Assembly: GCA_011009095.1 (NCBI GenBank)
Contig: VTPC01090677.1
Location: 134,941 to 198,940 of the forward strand
Length of the DNA stretch: 64,000 nucleotides
From: Ignelater luminosus
Lineage: Eukaryota; Arthropoda; Insecta; Coleoptera; Elateridae
Direction of reading: 5' to 3'
Position numbers and translations under genes: made by a program
In this document: positions 12,101-25,784 of the stretch, piece by piece
Numbering within the stretch: position 1 is the stretch's first letter
Layout: every line of letters starts with the position of its first letter
The notes under the pieces: generated by a model
The model's input: the letters and a program-made list of their open reading frames with translations, nothing else
Databases searched by the model: none
Told to the model about the DNA's origin: nothing

Positions 12101-15100
12101 TTTTAAAAGTGATAATAAATGTATTTGCTTTTTTAAAAATCTGACATTTTATTTATTTACTTCACCACTGCGCATTCCCTATTTACCTATTTTTGTTAAA
12201 TCCGAAAAGCATAATTATTGTGCTTAAACCTTTCCAGATATCCTTTAGAATCTATTGTTAATAGATTTTACAACTTCTTTAAAAGAAGACTTGTCTAAGT
12301 GATTCCAAATTGTTATTTGGGCGTTTTACTTACTGCCTACAACCCTGACAATTCTAAAAAGATGTTTCAGGCATAAATCGAATAAAATAAAATTCTTTCT
12401 GTACGTAGATAATCCTTGACTGGGTAATTCTAGGTTATTTATTTAGACTTGATTACAATAATTACCATTCGGATTTTTCTTATTAAGATTTTGTAGTAGA
12501 TTAACATGATAAAATTGTTACTGGCAATATATATTTTGAGTGTGGGGTTAGAAGAAGACTGTAGGTATCTTTTACGATCTTCCAATCATTGATGTCTGAT
12601 TCACTATAACAGCCCAAAGATCACTAATTAGAAACCTCGACTTTTACACATAATCAAGTATGCATAATAAAAAGAATCTTTTGATCATCCCACGCATGCC
12701 ATCAAAGACAGGAATGTCCTATTATTCAATAGCAGCAATCTTCACCCTAATTAAATCAAGCAATCTATTAGTTTTGAATCGAATTTGAATTGAAGTAAAC
12801 TTTAGTCAGCTGGCATCAGAATTGCTATCTTCTTTGTGAGCTTTTCTGTATGTTTTTAGGTTGTAAAGGACTAGTATTGTCTAGAGAACTATTACAGATT
12901 CAAGAAATTTAACTTCAACTGATTTACTATTTAATGTTGATAAAGTACTTATGTTTCCGTTCCAATGCTAAGATGTCGGGAGGATACGGGAGTAATTTTA
13001 AGAGATCGGTCTAGTTATGCTATTCATTCGATGAACATAAAATATATGAGCAAAATGTTCAGGAGATTCCGTAATGATACGGAAACGGATATGTTTCAGC
13101 GAACAGACTGATTAGTAAGAGAAATACTATAATAAACACTGAGGTTCGTGGCTTTTGTACTGCATTTGCTAGTTTTGATATTGATGGTAAAGTGTTAGTT
13201 ACTTTTGCCAAAACTTTAGACGATACGCTTTGGCACTGAAATTTTTTTGAATTCTTACCTGATTTTACCATAGTTTCGATTTGTTTCGAATTACTTCACC
13301 AGGATTATAAACTTTCATTGTGAAACCGCAAATTCCAACGAACACCACATGGCAGATTTGTAATAAATCCCTTCTTATACATTAGACTAAACAAAAAAGG
13401 GATTAGTTGTTTAAGTAACAGACTATTTGTGAACAGAAATATTATTTTGTTACTTTAATTATATACTGATCAAATGCCTCAGCTCATCTGTCGCCACTAT
13501 ATATTTTCTAAATTTGCTACAAATCGATAACTATTTTAACATTCAACTCTAAAGCCTTTTTAGCTCCAGGCCTTACTTTTTAAGCTAACAGTATTTTGAT
13601 AATCTTGCTGCTGTTAAAAAAAAATCGCAATGATGGTTAAGATAGTTTTTATGTATGATTAGTGAAGTACTTTTTGTATTTGCTTCTTTTTAGCAGAAGT
13701 GCTATATATAGTCACTAAAAGCTTATGTAGTGATGGTTTTTATTATGAAAGTTTATCATAATTGATGGTCTATTTACTGACGCCCTGTTAAACTACCACA
13801 TCCATTATTTGTCTTAACAAACCTACATGGCAATAAATCGTCTGTTATTAGTACGACCAGGTTAAGTAGTTTCATAATGAAAAATAATCGCTTCAGGAAT
13901 GTTATATTCTGCTTACTTATATAAGTGTATTTAACAAATGAACTTTAAATGTCTTTCTACTCAACTTTTATAACCAGAATTAAAACTTTTTTACATATCT
14001 TGATAATAATAATGAATGTCGAAACAAAACGTCAAGCGTGCGTTATAGGTATCTAATTCAAACCCACTCGGATTTGGTTAAGTTTTCATTTTTATTCCAA
14101 ACAGTAGAAAGCATTAATAGTTATTCAACATTAAATTGATGGTTTCATTGGTACGTCCCCCGTAATTTACCTGCTTTATTGTACAAACAATTTTACAACA
14201 AAACTTCAATAAAAATTATTACGATTATTACAAAATAGCAATTATCCCGACAATGACTGTAATAGACCTAGACGAAGTACCCACTCAGACATAAAAATTA
14301 ACATTAGTAAAAAGAGTATAAATAACTCCAAGTTTCTTTTTTGTCGATATTAAAGTATTCAGTCGCAATCAAGCCAAATAACTCTAATTACGGAAGATCA
14401 TTAGGGCTTTTAAATAAAATAAAAGTCTCGTAAGTGAACGATATCGTGAGGCCTTCCTCGTTAACTCCAACCATCCAGTAGGCAGGGCTCGACACAGCTA
14501 ACTATCAAAATGTCATTTGAGCTTAACTGGAAGTGTCCGGACTGCTGATTATACCTACGAGCGATAATGGAAAAATCACAATGGCACACTATAAAATTAC
14601 ACGCATTCTTTTGTGAGAACTTATTTTAAGTATAACGTCGAGAATAAGAAAGTTTTTCGTTCGGTAGGAATTTTACTTTTTTTTCCGGCGGGATCTGCAC
14701 CTTTTCGCATGTTTTGTTGTCTGAAAGATCATAAAATTAACCAAAAAGCAATTAAGACTAGGAACTAAAACAAAAGTGCCGCATTATGAACCGGTGGCGC
14801 CACTAGAACTAAATCACGCCGACAGGACATTAAAGCTCTAACAAATTGCAACTTCCAGGCAGAAGTCAGGTAGAAAACGTTTCATATATTCACAAACCAT
14901 TATACTTCATATTTATCACTCAAGAAAGGAAAATGAAATTTATTTAAGGATACGTTATAATTTAATTATTGCGACTAGTTTATGTTCCAGCTTATTTTAA
15001 GCTGTGTTTTATTTTAGTTATCTTTGAAACAGTGGCGTTCTTGCCTTTGCCAAACTATACACACTTCTACATTGTTTCTTAACCATCAATATTAAATATG

Positions 15101-16780
15101 CTTAAAAGCGACTTTTATATAAAAACGTTACCATCAGATTTATTTTTCTCCTTTTTAATGTCAGCATCACCCGACTTCATTTTTATTTCACCTTTTTCCA
15201 CAGGGACCTAACAGATGAAGTTTCAAACAGTACAATCTGCAGTTTGTCTTCTTAGTATCTATCTTCTTTTATTCTTCTCCTTCCCTTCTTTTTTCCAGTT
15301 TGTATTACCGTTTGCTTTAGCTCAATTTGAACCGACGAAACAATGCCGATGCCTTTGATACTTTGGAAATAGACTGCTTTCAACTATTTACAAAAAGCAA
15401 TGTGACAAAAATAGCAAAAATCCAAAGAATTCTTGTCTGTTCCACTTTCAGACTCGGTTTGGAAATATTCCTGATTTTGAGTTAAATGTCACCATAGCCT
15501 CTCTATTCGAAAGCCTGATATCCTTTGATAAACAGCCTAGATCTAGAGTTAAACTAACCAAAGAATTTCTTTTGATCTTTGACCTGACCCTGTGACTAGT
15601 AACACAAAACCGACACAAACTAAACTTGGCAGTGTATCTCAGAACCGTTTTTCCACGAGATAAGAAATTCCTAGCATAAGAGCTTTTCATAAATCTCAGA
15701 TAAATTCTTGCTCATTTTGGATATCTGTGACTGTACTGCAGAGAGTCATAAATCTTAAGTATGCATCGATCTTACAGACACCTATAAATGTAATCGGATT
15801 TCAACAAGTATCAGGTGTTACCAAAACACTTAGTATATCTGCGTACGTTCTGTCATTTCGCTGCTCAAAACGTTGGTCAGTTGCAAGTGTTTTTACTACT
15901 ATGTGATACTTATGATTGGTAGCAAAAGTTACAAAAAACCAAAACGAGATGATGATGAAGTACATAACATTTTGGTATACTGATTTACCGCATTTGGTAA
16001 CAGACCTCAAGATACCTTTGTAAAGCAAAAACTCTTTATCTGATCTCCTCTTCATTCTGGTTTTGTTCAAGTTAATCTTTGCTCATAAACATTACAAAAT
16101 ATCTGCTTTAACTGTTGCACAAATGGTAAAAGAGTAAATTCTTAACCAATACAAAAAGAAATTGTGATTGCACATACGTAAAAATGGCATACAGATTGTT
16201 TATTTGAACATAATTCTTAAAACAGTCGGCATGTTAGTAGTTATAATTTTGTTATAAATATGATGTCAAGAGGTCTTTACACCACCATATGTGAAGTTGC
16301 CGACCTTTTATGAAACATTTTGGCCTTTGCTTCAATAATTTGCATGATTCTATGTAATAAAGGTCTGATCAAAACATGTAACCAGCTGAGCTTTTCAAAC
16401 TTGCATATTCCTTTTCTGTACTATTGTTTTTTCAAAGTTTGACTTGACCTAAGTCATCATATTATCCAATCAGCAATTTTTTCCCATTTATGGTAAATAT
16501 GGCAAACTTCTTTGTTACTATAGCAATGCTATCACAATTTCAAGACAATCTTATCAATGCTTATCTGACATCAGATTTGAGTTTTTTTTACATGAAACAT
16601 TAGATCTAGTTTTTGAATCCATTCTTATGAAATGAAGAAAAAAATTAATGAAAAGGTTTAAGCTGCAATTTAAACACTATTCTTCTTACGTGAATTGACA
16701 TTTTTAAAACTGGCTACTGTTACTCTTGTTTTATGAAGAAACCCTTCTAATTTGAAAGAAATGTGTAACTGACTTTACTA
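9191..16780. other. Anonymous AT-rich DNA
   Basis: About 7.6 kb in which I see no supported gene, RNA gene or complete mobile element. Open frames are short and lack motifs. A slightly GC-richer patch at 14440-14830 contains GGTGGCGCCAC near 14795 but shows no coding signal. Confidence 0.5.
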
Positions 16781-16794
16781 AAACACCCTGTATA
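16781..16794 (-). repeat. Solitary Tc1/mariner-type inverted-repeat end
   Basis: The sequence ...AAACACCCTG followed by TATA matches, in reverse complement, the CAGGGTGT ends of the two intact MITEs at 43176 and 45322, with TA directly outside. No convincing left end was found upstream, so the element is truncated or the match is chance. Confidence 0.3.
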
Positions 16795-17082
16795 ATATTG
16801 ACATTTCAGTATTTAGGTAATTCAAGTTAATTGAGTTATTTCCTCGTTATTATTGGAATCGGAAATGCTTGTTGATTAAGACTAATTTATTTTGATACTA
16901 ATTACATAAATTAATCTTACCATTTATCTGTTTTCATCTTGCAATTTTTAAATTTATGTGCAAAAAAACCAAGTAAGAATAATAAATCAATATTATCAGA
17001 ATAAAAATAATAAATCTGGCAGCTGGTTATAGAATAACCGTCGGCCACGCGATCTCCCAGTGCGGTAATAGTACAGGCACGC

Positions 17083-17109
17083 GGTCACTGAATACCCCCC
17101 GCAGTGACC
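17083..17109. other. Hairpin in a GC-rich patch
   Basis: GGTCACTG at 17083-17090 is the exact reverse complement of CAGTGACC at 17102-17109, leaving an 11-base C-rich loop. It sits in a GC-rich patch (17035-17110) inside AT-rich DNA. No coding or terminator context was recognised. Confidence 0.6.
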
Positions 17110-17110
17110 T

Positions 17111-18730
17111 AAATGCTTCTTAAGACGAAGAATAGTCCACGTAATTGCTAAGTATTAATTCAATTTGCTAGTACTTCCGGTTAACATAAAAGAACCCTTT
17201 TTCGCAACATCCGGGTGCTGAACCCAACAGAGTCTAAAATTACAAGTCTTAACCCTGCAATTTGTAACAAAGAATATGTCGACGTATGTGACATTGGGTG
17301 TGTCATTCCATAGAGAAGAGGTAAACGTGCAAAAGCGGTTTTGGGGGTGAAAGCGCGTGTAGGGGTTGTAATACATATACTACACACATCTGGAACAATC
17401 AGAGTTTTTGCGGATAAAATGTTACTTTTTTTTTAGTTCAAAATGTAATAGGAGTTCTCAGAGGTGTAACTAACAATATTACTACATAGATAAGTTTGCT
17501 TCAGGAGGGCGGCATCATCTTCAAGCTCGAAAGGATGTTGTATACTCATCCGCCTCTTTGGTGCTGCAGCGGAAAACTGCGGACCACACAGATAGCAAAA
17601 GTTAAAGGTAACATGTGCTTCTCATAAAAATTACTGACACCAGGTTATATCGCTACCATAAATTTGTTATTGAATTTGTTTCTTTTGCAGAGAACAATTA
17701 TTGACAGTGATGTCTGACTTTTGTTGTAACATACGGGAAGAATCATTTCTATTTAAATAAAGTCTTGAAAATTTTATTTTCTTGTGGGTATGTAATTCTG
17801 ACAGCTTTGTATTTACATCTACCATACATCATTTTTGAATCTGTTTTATTAAACATTCATTTGGCATTAGTACGATAGAACATTTACTTAAAAATGATTA
17901 AATAAGTAGCAGCGTATTTACATATTCATAACGAAACGCATTACACAAATTATTCCTTTTTTAACAGAATCTTGCCTTGGTGTCAAAAAGGCCAGTAATT
18001 TCTTTGTCTCCAGTGGACCTTCAGACAGATCTTCCTAACCTCCGTAAAAACTCTTATCAGTAATCGACATTAATTTCTCTTTGTCACTTTGTCAGGGTTG
18101 TATTTTCAACTGCAATTCGTGGAAACAATAAAAGTCACTTGACTTCGAAGAAGAAGCTTAAAGTTCCAGTTTTTTGTATCCGCAGCTGCAATTCTGAGTT
18201 ATGAGCGAGTGCATTATCCACGAGTATATTGCAAATGAATATTTCTTTCTTCCACCGCAGTTTCACAACAAATCACTAACTGTAAAATATTCTCCGATAA
18301 GAGTTCCATTATTATAGAAATGTCTTCCAAATAGCAAATTACGTCAGCTATTTAAGTCACATTTGGCAGTTAACTTCAATTCTTTAGTTTAATTCAATTC
18401 TGAGATTTCAAGTAAATAGTAACTGGATGATGCCAATTTATTTTTTAAACTTGTGATACTAGTCTAAACTAATATTTCCTAATCTCGTTTGATCTGATAG
18501 TATTATTCAGAAATATTGAGTTTTGATGGTTGTGTGAATTCATTTCTTCTTATTTATTTTTTTGTTTTACTATTCTTGATAATGGTAAACACATTTTCTA
18601 TCCAAGTCGTGGTCAATGATGCGATCTATAAGCAGAATACAAATTTCAACAACTATGAAAAATTTGAATACGTCTCATGGTAACATGGTTTAACTCGTCA
18701 TTAATCACCAATAGATAATTGAGAGCAGGA
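17111..18730. other. Anonymous DNA
   Basis: No supported gene. Two overlapping minus-strand frames at 17155-17387 lie over each other and give peptides of no recognised family. Confidence 0.4.
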
Positions 18731-18734
18731 AATC

Positions 18735-19620
18735 ATGTATTGTAACCAGTTACCAATAGATAAGGAATACAGCAGATCGCTTTCGAATCTTTGGGCGTGT
18801 GAAACCATTCACAGTACTTTCAATTGTTTGAAAACAAGTTTTCTTGGTTTTTTAACTTCGATAATCAAAGTGACTGTTAATGAAAGGAAAATATTTTACA
18901 AAAGAACAAGATCATGGCCAACAATGATGCATGGTTCAAAGGTTGTCAAAATTCGATTTTTCGAATAGCAATGAAAAATTGTCCGTATACTCCTTTCATA
19001 TGTTGAGTCATTAAATATCATTCATGACAGAATAAGCCTCACTTCGATATGACGTTTTGTTCTAGAATCTAGAGTAATGCCGTAAAATAGCATTAACAGG
19101 AAGGGACTAATAAAATCTAAAAAACTCAAATTATGTAGTATTTGGTGGGCATCTTGAGTTTTATGACTCTGCAGTTCAAACACCCGAATTAACATAATAT
19201 ATTGTCAAAAAGTGTTCAAAAATCGATCATAAATATAGACTTACAGGTTACATATTTATCTGTGACTTCACTGTTAAACAGACCTTTGCTTTTGTTCGTA
19301 TAAATAATTTTATTAAGTCAAGCAGTACCTAAAAATCTATCCATATACCTGCCCTAATTTCCTTTAAAAGCTTCCAGATCTCGTGGCGGTTGGTGTATAT
19401 TCGATATTTCTCGTTATTGTTCAAAATTAGTCAATATAAGTGGTCGTCTTTTATTTTTCACCAAAAAGTTTATCGTTTGAAGGTTTTCTATTTACAAATC
19501 TGCAAATGCGACTCTCTTATCCTTTTGCGTTAAGTACGTTGTTTGGCGGCCTCTTAAAGACAGCGCTCCTACTCATGATGCTTTAAATTGGTGTCCATGG
19601 GTACAGTCAAATCTCAACGT
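18735..19620 (+). repeat. Diverged dispersed repeat, family A, copy 2
   Basis: Second copy of the repeat at 3700-4620, in the same orientation and with the same order of blocks: GGCCAAC plus GGTTGTCAAAATTCGAT (about 18915-18960), TTCGATATGACGTTTTGTTC (about 19042-19062), and AAAGACAGCGCTCCTACTC followed by CCATGG (about 19556-19602). It has no recognisable protein and no terminal repeats. Confidence 0.5.
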
Positions 19621-22190
19621 TTATGCCGTCAGGAGGCTCTTGGTACTTACAACTAGATAAAGATATGCAAATATGATCAAAATCTGCACTGATTCTTGAT
19701 TCGTGATTTGTGTTTGGTCAATTTTGAGCTGTTCGTTCTATGTCTTTAGAAACCAAGAATTTCTTGTCCTTTCTTATTTTATATTGGGAGAAAAGTCTTC
19801 GACTTTCCTTTATTCTGTTTTTCTGTTACTGCACTAGCATTTTGTAGAACGTCCAGTACGTCTTCAATTCTATCTTTCACTCGTTTTAGGAAGAGTTTTC
19901 AATTCTACTGTATTTAGGAATAGTTTGGTTTTTACATTGTGACTTCTGGTATATAAGTCAAGATGGGTCTCACTATTGTTCTTTAATCTCATTTTCAAGC
20001 AATTAGATACATTACTAGTTTTTGCCACTTCCTGCCTTACTTGGCTTTGGATTTTCCCGTTGCTAACTATCTCTATCTAGTTATTTAAATTATATTCCTT
20101 ATCCGACAATTTTGTCAAATTTCTAATTTGGATTTCTTCAGTTCTTTAGATTGTAGTACATTCGGTTTTGTAGATAAAATAAATATATGTGTACCTAATA
20201 AACTTTTTGCTGTTTTGTGGAACAACGTAAGAGTCTCTATAAATTGTCTTTTGTTTTTGCTGTAAGCACTATGCCATCAATACAGTGCAATACTTCGATA
20301 TGATTATATTATCTATTTTATATCTGTAAGTAACTAATCTTTTTTTTATTACCATAAGGTATGGGTTATCAAAAAAAGTATGGAAAATCAAAGATTGAAG
20401 AAAGCTTGTTGCTAAAAGTTTCAAACAATACCAAGCCAAAATATTAGTGTTACTTTCTCACAGTTTTGAAAATCCAAAACGAATTTCAAAATATTTCTTA
20501 AAAATAATCTAATTTGATGTTTGCTCTGTAAGATGGGCATAAGAAATTAAAAACGATACTGCAGGTTGTCAAGTTAAACACTCCGTCAAACTGTACTAAC
20601 TTTTTTTATTGTTTCATAATTTTCTAGATGTGATTTTGTGGTCCATAGAAGCAACAGAAATCACTCACTTTTTTCTAGAAAATACTCCCCTATGTTTTTT
20701 GCTTTTTCTTGTTAAACTAGTGCTTTTGTTCCATTTTGTGTTGTTTTTCGCTTTATGATTTGGATGTTCTGAGCCATTGTTTTTGGTTTTAACTATCCAT
20801 ATATTGTTAACACTTTTCTTGTTGCTATTTTTATGTTTTTCTTCATTTTCGACAAACCATTCTCTGGAATATTTATTTGGGGTGTTTCGTGTTTTCTAAT
20901 ATTTTGTTCTTTGACAAGGAGTTTTGATGGATTCGTTCCATAGTCCTTCTGTATTATATTTAACTGATAGTAGTATAGAAAGCTGATATACTACCGAGTT
21001 TATATTAATCTCTTCTCTGAGAAATGGTAACTATACGTACTGGTCTTTAAGAACTTGTCTTAATTTTTGAACTAATGCCTTGATGTCTTGAAAGATGTCT
21101 TTGGAATAACTAATTACTGTATTCCAGTTTTTAAGAATAATGGTGACATGTGAAACTGTAGCAAAAACTTCCTGAATGTTTCAGATGAAGACATCATGTC
21201 AATACATAGAACTGTCACTATTTAATATCTTTTCACGCTGTCGCAGTGAGGCAGTTGCTTAGTAAGGTGCTGTAGCTTAGTTTTGAGTAATTGGTCTTTA
21301 TATCACTCCAAAGACAAAGAAACCAAAACACAAACTGTAAATTCAGAATGTAGAAATGTTTTGCACTTTCTTTGAACTTTGAACTTCATGGTTTTAATAA
21401 GGTGCACAGTTTTCTAAGAGGTGTTCCAAGTTTATGGTATTTAGTTTTGTAAATGCAAAGTGCTAGATGCCCAAAACTTAATTGCAAAGAAGAAGCAATG
21501 GTTATTAATATTGACAGACATTGCATCGATTTTTGATCAGGATGGTTTGTCCACTCTGCAATTTGATACAATTGACATTCTTCTATTTGTTCTTAGTATT
21601 TTTTTACGGATTACATTTATTCAATTTACAAACACAAGATGTCCCTTAAATGATGTGTACATAAGTAAGTTGATGATTTTTCAACTGATTTCTAACGATA
21701 TGTAGAAGAAACGTCCATGTGAAGATTTGCTCTTTACCATAAGATCACTTAAAGAATTGTTTTTTCATTATTCTACATTACGTAGAAAACACTTTATGCA
21801 GTAGAAGTAATGTATTTACGTAAAAGAGGGAAGTCTGTGGTCTGCACGTACTAAAGGTTTACTCTATATGATTTGCGATTTCATTGGGAGGCCTGATAAA
21901 TGCAGATACTTTACTAATAAAACATCAAACTTTATTTTATCTCTCTGCCAATAACTGCTACACCTCATACTTTAGCGTAACCGTTTTCAACAATTGCAGA
22001 AAAGTAATTAGCCGTCTTTAACTCGAAAAATGTAATTTCGCAATAATTGATTCGATTTCGAAATAAAAACCAAAAACGACGATTTTAAAACTGGTTTTAA
22101 ATTTGTACTTATTAAGAGAAGGCTGTCTTAAATAAAATGGTTGTAGTACCTATATCTAACGTATAAATTTAATATAGCCATATAATGATA
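19621..22190. other. Anonymous T-rich DNA
   Basis: Strongly T-rich on the + strand from about 19700 to 21000. No motif of a known protein was found on either strand. A worn-out transposon is possible but cannot be shown. Confidence 0.4.
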
Positions 22191-22194
22191 TGCA

Positions 22195-22300
22195 GCGCTC
22201 CTCCCTCAAGAGAGGATTGGTCCCCGTCTGGGGGGCAGCAGGTGCGGCACTGGCACGCGAACCTTCACATTGCTATCACGATGAGACCACAAACGCACCG
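22195..22300. other. GC-rich island
   Basis: A patch of about 100 bases with a CCCCGTCTGGGG hairpin and, on the minus strand, GGTGCG...CGCACC ends around GGTTCGCGTGCC. It looks superficially tRNA-like, but the span between the paired ends (22241-22299) is only 59 bases, too short for a tRNA. A SINE fragment is possible. Confidence 0.35.
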
Positions 22301-25300
22301 TTGTAGTGGTGACATGATGATGATACCTTCTTGAATGTGGTGTCATCTAGCTTATAAATAACGTATTATTTATAATATAAATTTTGATAATTTTATCTAA
22401 TTATTTTTTATTAATCTTAGCTAGGAATTAGGGTTTGAAGTTTATTCATTCTGAATTCTCAAATATTGAAGTTACCATGGTATAAAGTACACACACACAT
22501 TATACGAGTACATGATGTTTTTAAACCAATTATAGAAAGAGTTAATAAATTAGGGGAAGTTATACATAACTCATATCTTTGAAGTAAAATATTATTACTG
22601 TAATTGATTTTTTACCGAATTTCTACCTATATTATGTATAGACTATACAAAGTAAGACATTATATTATTGATTCAAATAATTTAGAAACTTGGTTGCTTT
22701 ATTATTATTATTATTATCATCTAGCAGCTCTATAATAATATAACAGATGTTGTGAAATAATCCCTAAAAGCAAACTTTTCAAATAAGTACGTATAATATC
22801 GGGAAAAATTAATTTTCAAACAAACGCGTCGAGACAGCCAACTTTTGTCTTCACTAACTCAGTTCGTTCCAAAAAAGCATTCAATGGCAATGAAAACCAT
22901 ATTTTCAATATATTGAGGGAGATCGAACAACCCCGTACATATTATTTAATTTTCCTATAGGTAATCCCGAAAACGTTTCTTGCCTCTGCAACCTTGAAGA
23001 ATCTTGGAGATCTCATCTCACTTACTATTAGATTTAAATAACAAGAGACACGGTGAGGGTAAAAAGCCAGGAAGTATTCTTGATTGATAAATTTTTGAAC
23101 GTTTCAATGCTGCGGTTTTAAGACTCAACAAAATCAAGATGTCTTTTATTATATTTTCCAAATCACCAGTAATTAGCTCAGTGAGCGAAGCAAAACTCTC
23201 GAAAGCTTTCTCTCAATCCTTCAGAATATATACTGAAGAGCCTTATACACAAGGGAAGTTTCATTCACCGTCACATCCTATCATCCTGTCCAGGTTTCTT
23301 CAAAACGTTTTCGTCATTTGTCTTGGCATTTTCCGTTTTCACTATGCTCACTTCCCTTTTCTAGAAAACAATGAAAAATCTATCTATAGTACCTATTAAG
23401 ATCGTTCTAGAATTTTTTAAAAAACTTTTGTGTTTTTGAAGTGTTCCTTTAAATACCAGCAAAGCAATTTCAACTTTTTACATATAGTAACAAATTTCAT
23501 TAAAGATATGATTAGTAAAAAAGTCTTTTTGTGACCAAGCAGCTTAAAAAAATTGTAGATCATCTATCAAAGTTGCAACACAATAACCTGAAAATCACTT
23601 TAGTTAGACAATTAGATTTAGAAGTGCAGTATTGGTATTAGTTTAGAGTTATCCTGTGTCCTTACTTCAGTCAAGTAATTACAATCAAAATAGTATTATC
23701 CAGTACATACACAGTTGCATGAAAGTTTTTTTGGTCCGAAGTGCACTAACGTTAGTTTTTCAGTTTCCTAAATATTCTTAATCAAGAATCTGCATGAATC
23801 GAGTAACTGTGAAGAATTAAACGAGTTGGTTTCATGTAGAACTGGACAAGAAAAGAAAGGCAGTCTCTGGTGTCGGCTTGGCATGGTATATCTTTGTCTC
23901 TTTTATTAATGGAAGTATTTTCGTCATGATTTGACTCCCTATTTTAGATATATGAAAAACATAAAATTTTGCAATCATAAAAGAAACTCGAAAAGTTAGG
24001 ACCGCCAGATAAGTATTAAGAGCATAATGATAAACACAACAAGCAAACAATAGTGTTAAGTATGTGGAAATAGTTTTGGTTGAGAAGAAAATAGTCTCAA
24101 CTCCAAAATTGAAGTTTCAAAAATAAGCAGCGCACCATGCGTCACTACATTCTTGAAATAAAAGAAGCAAACTATAAAACCAAGTGAAGTTATAAATTAT
24201 AGATAGAAGCTGATTGTACTGGTAGCAACATTAACAGTGCAAGAAGATACTAAATATTTGAACAATTTGAGATAGATTGGTCAGATTCTAGAATTATTTG
24301 TTGTAATATCTTTCACTTGAAGAGGTTTATATCCTTTTCGTCGTTTCAATATTATATTGTTGTTTAGAGTGTACACTTGGTAAATCTTTATATGAAAAAA
24401 AATCAAAATATAAAATTTACTGAGTGATATTTCTTTAGTGCATCGAGCTGGGACTTATTCTTGAGTTGTTACAGATTTCCGAGCCTATTTGATCGAGCCT
24501 TTCAGGCCAATTCGATTTTTCGAACTAGTTGAGTTGTATAAGTCAATTCACTTCTCGAGACTTCAAAAACTTTTCTGACTAATTAATCAGGTATGATCTT
24601 TAAATCAGCCAATTTCTTTTAGCTGCTGTAGGACAAATTCTGTTCATCAACAGCGAAATCTTCTTTAACAAAGCTTTTACATTAAGCACAATTTGTATTC
24701 AGCTTGGTGTTTGTATTTTATAAGTTGAAAATGTGGAAAACTCAATGTTGAGTAGATTTTGCAAATAACAGACCTCCAGAAAACTGACTTTTAGAGAGTG
24801 CCTTGATTCTTTGAACCTTTCGGATTAAATCTAGTATGCTTATCAAATCAATTAACTTTTTTCTGTTTAACAAGGTTTTGGTTATATTCAGGTTTTCCAA
24901 TCTAAATGAACTTTAAAGACATTTGAGAATAACCGAACCGACTGAGACCGGTCACTGTTAGTTGGATGGACTTTTCCAGAAAGGAAAGTTTTTCTTATTA
25001 ACAGCAACTTTTTCTCTAAAAAGACTTTTCATATTAAATAGTGTCCAACTTAGTTCTCTAATAACTTCACAACAATACCATGTTTTGGAAATAAATTTGC
25101 ACCAGTATTAGGGTAGTCTTTAGGTTAGATTTGCTGTTTTCCAAAGCGATGAAGCCTTATGAGCCTTTTTAAAGTCAACTAGGTTTTTTCGGATTTTACC
25201 AAATTTACGAGAACGTGACGGGAAGTTTGCTAGCTTCCTCTCGTAGTGTTTTATATTAACGCAATGGCGATAGTGAGGAAAACTGTGTTTATTATGGTTT

Positions 25301-25780
25301 TTGTAAATCTTGTTCATTCTACTCTTAGTATATGGTTTTTCTCAGTTCTGTCGCTTTGTACTTCAAAACCAAGACTTCTTTTCTACGTTTCATTAATAAT
25401 TTTAAAAAATGAATAAAAAAGCCGAGAAGAACGTTTAAGAACAAGTTACATGTGCATTGCCTTGGAAAGTTCATAAAGTAGAATTAGCTTAGAATTATGG
25501 AGAAAACAAAGTAGAGAAAAGTAATGTAATAGAGAAACAAAAATTCAAATTAGCCAAAGATTTCTAGAAAGTAGGTCCATATATGTACTGTATACTTAGT
25601 ATATTTTGAAACGTTTTGAAGCCAACCTTGGTTTGGGCATAATTCTCTAACCATGACACTGATCTCAATGGTGAGCTTAGAACTAAGATGAGAAAACTAC
25701 ACTTTTTGACATAGACAAGATAGAGGGCTGAGAGTTTGATCCTAGTTGCCTTGAAAACAATAATTTACAAATGGGTTATT
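22301..25780. other. Anonymous AT-rich DNA
   Basis: Contains an (ATT)n microsatellite near 22700 and an (AC)n stretch near 22490. No gene or element end is supported. Confidence 0.5.
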
Positions 25781-25784
25781 GCTA

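Noticed and set aside
15801-16070. 89-codon minus frame, and a TCAGGTGTTACC word as a left partner for the end at 16794
   Set aside because: The peptide has no family signature, and the word matches the CAGGGTGT end too poorly to pair.
17155-17387. Two overlapping minus frames
   Set aside because: They use different frames of the same DNA, and neither gives a recognised peptide.
18100-18360. Possible mariner transposase piece
   Set aside because: The expected HPPYSPDLAP and DNA-binding wording is absent in all frames.
22241-22299. tRNA-like fold on minus with GGTGCG/CGCACC ends and a GGTTCG box
   Set aside because: Only 59 bases, the inner stems do not form a cloverleaf, and the spacing between the A- and B-box-like parts is too short.
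22690-22720. (ATT)n run
   Set aside because: An ordinary microsatellite in AT-rich DNA.
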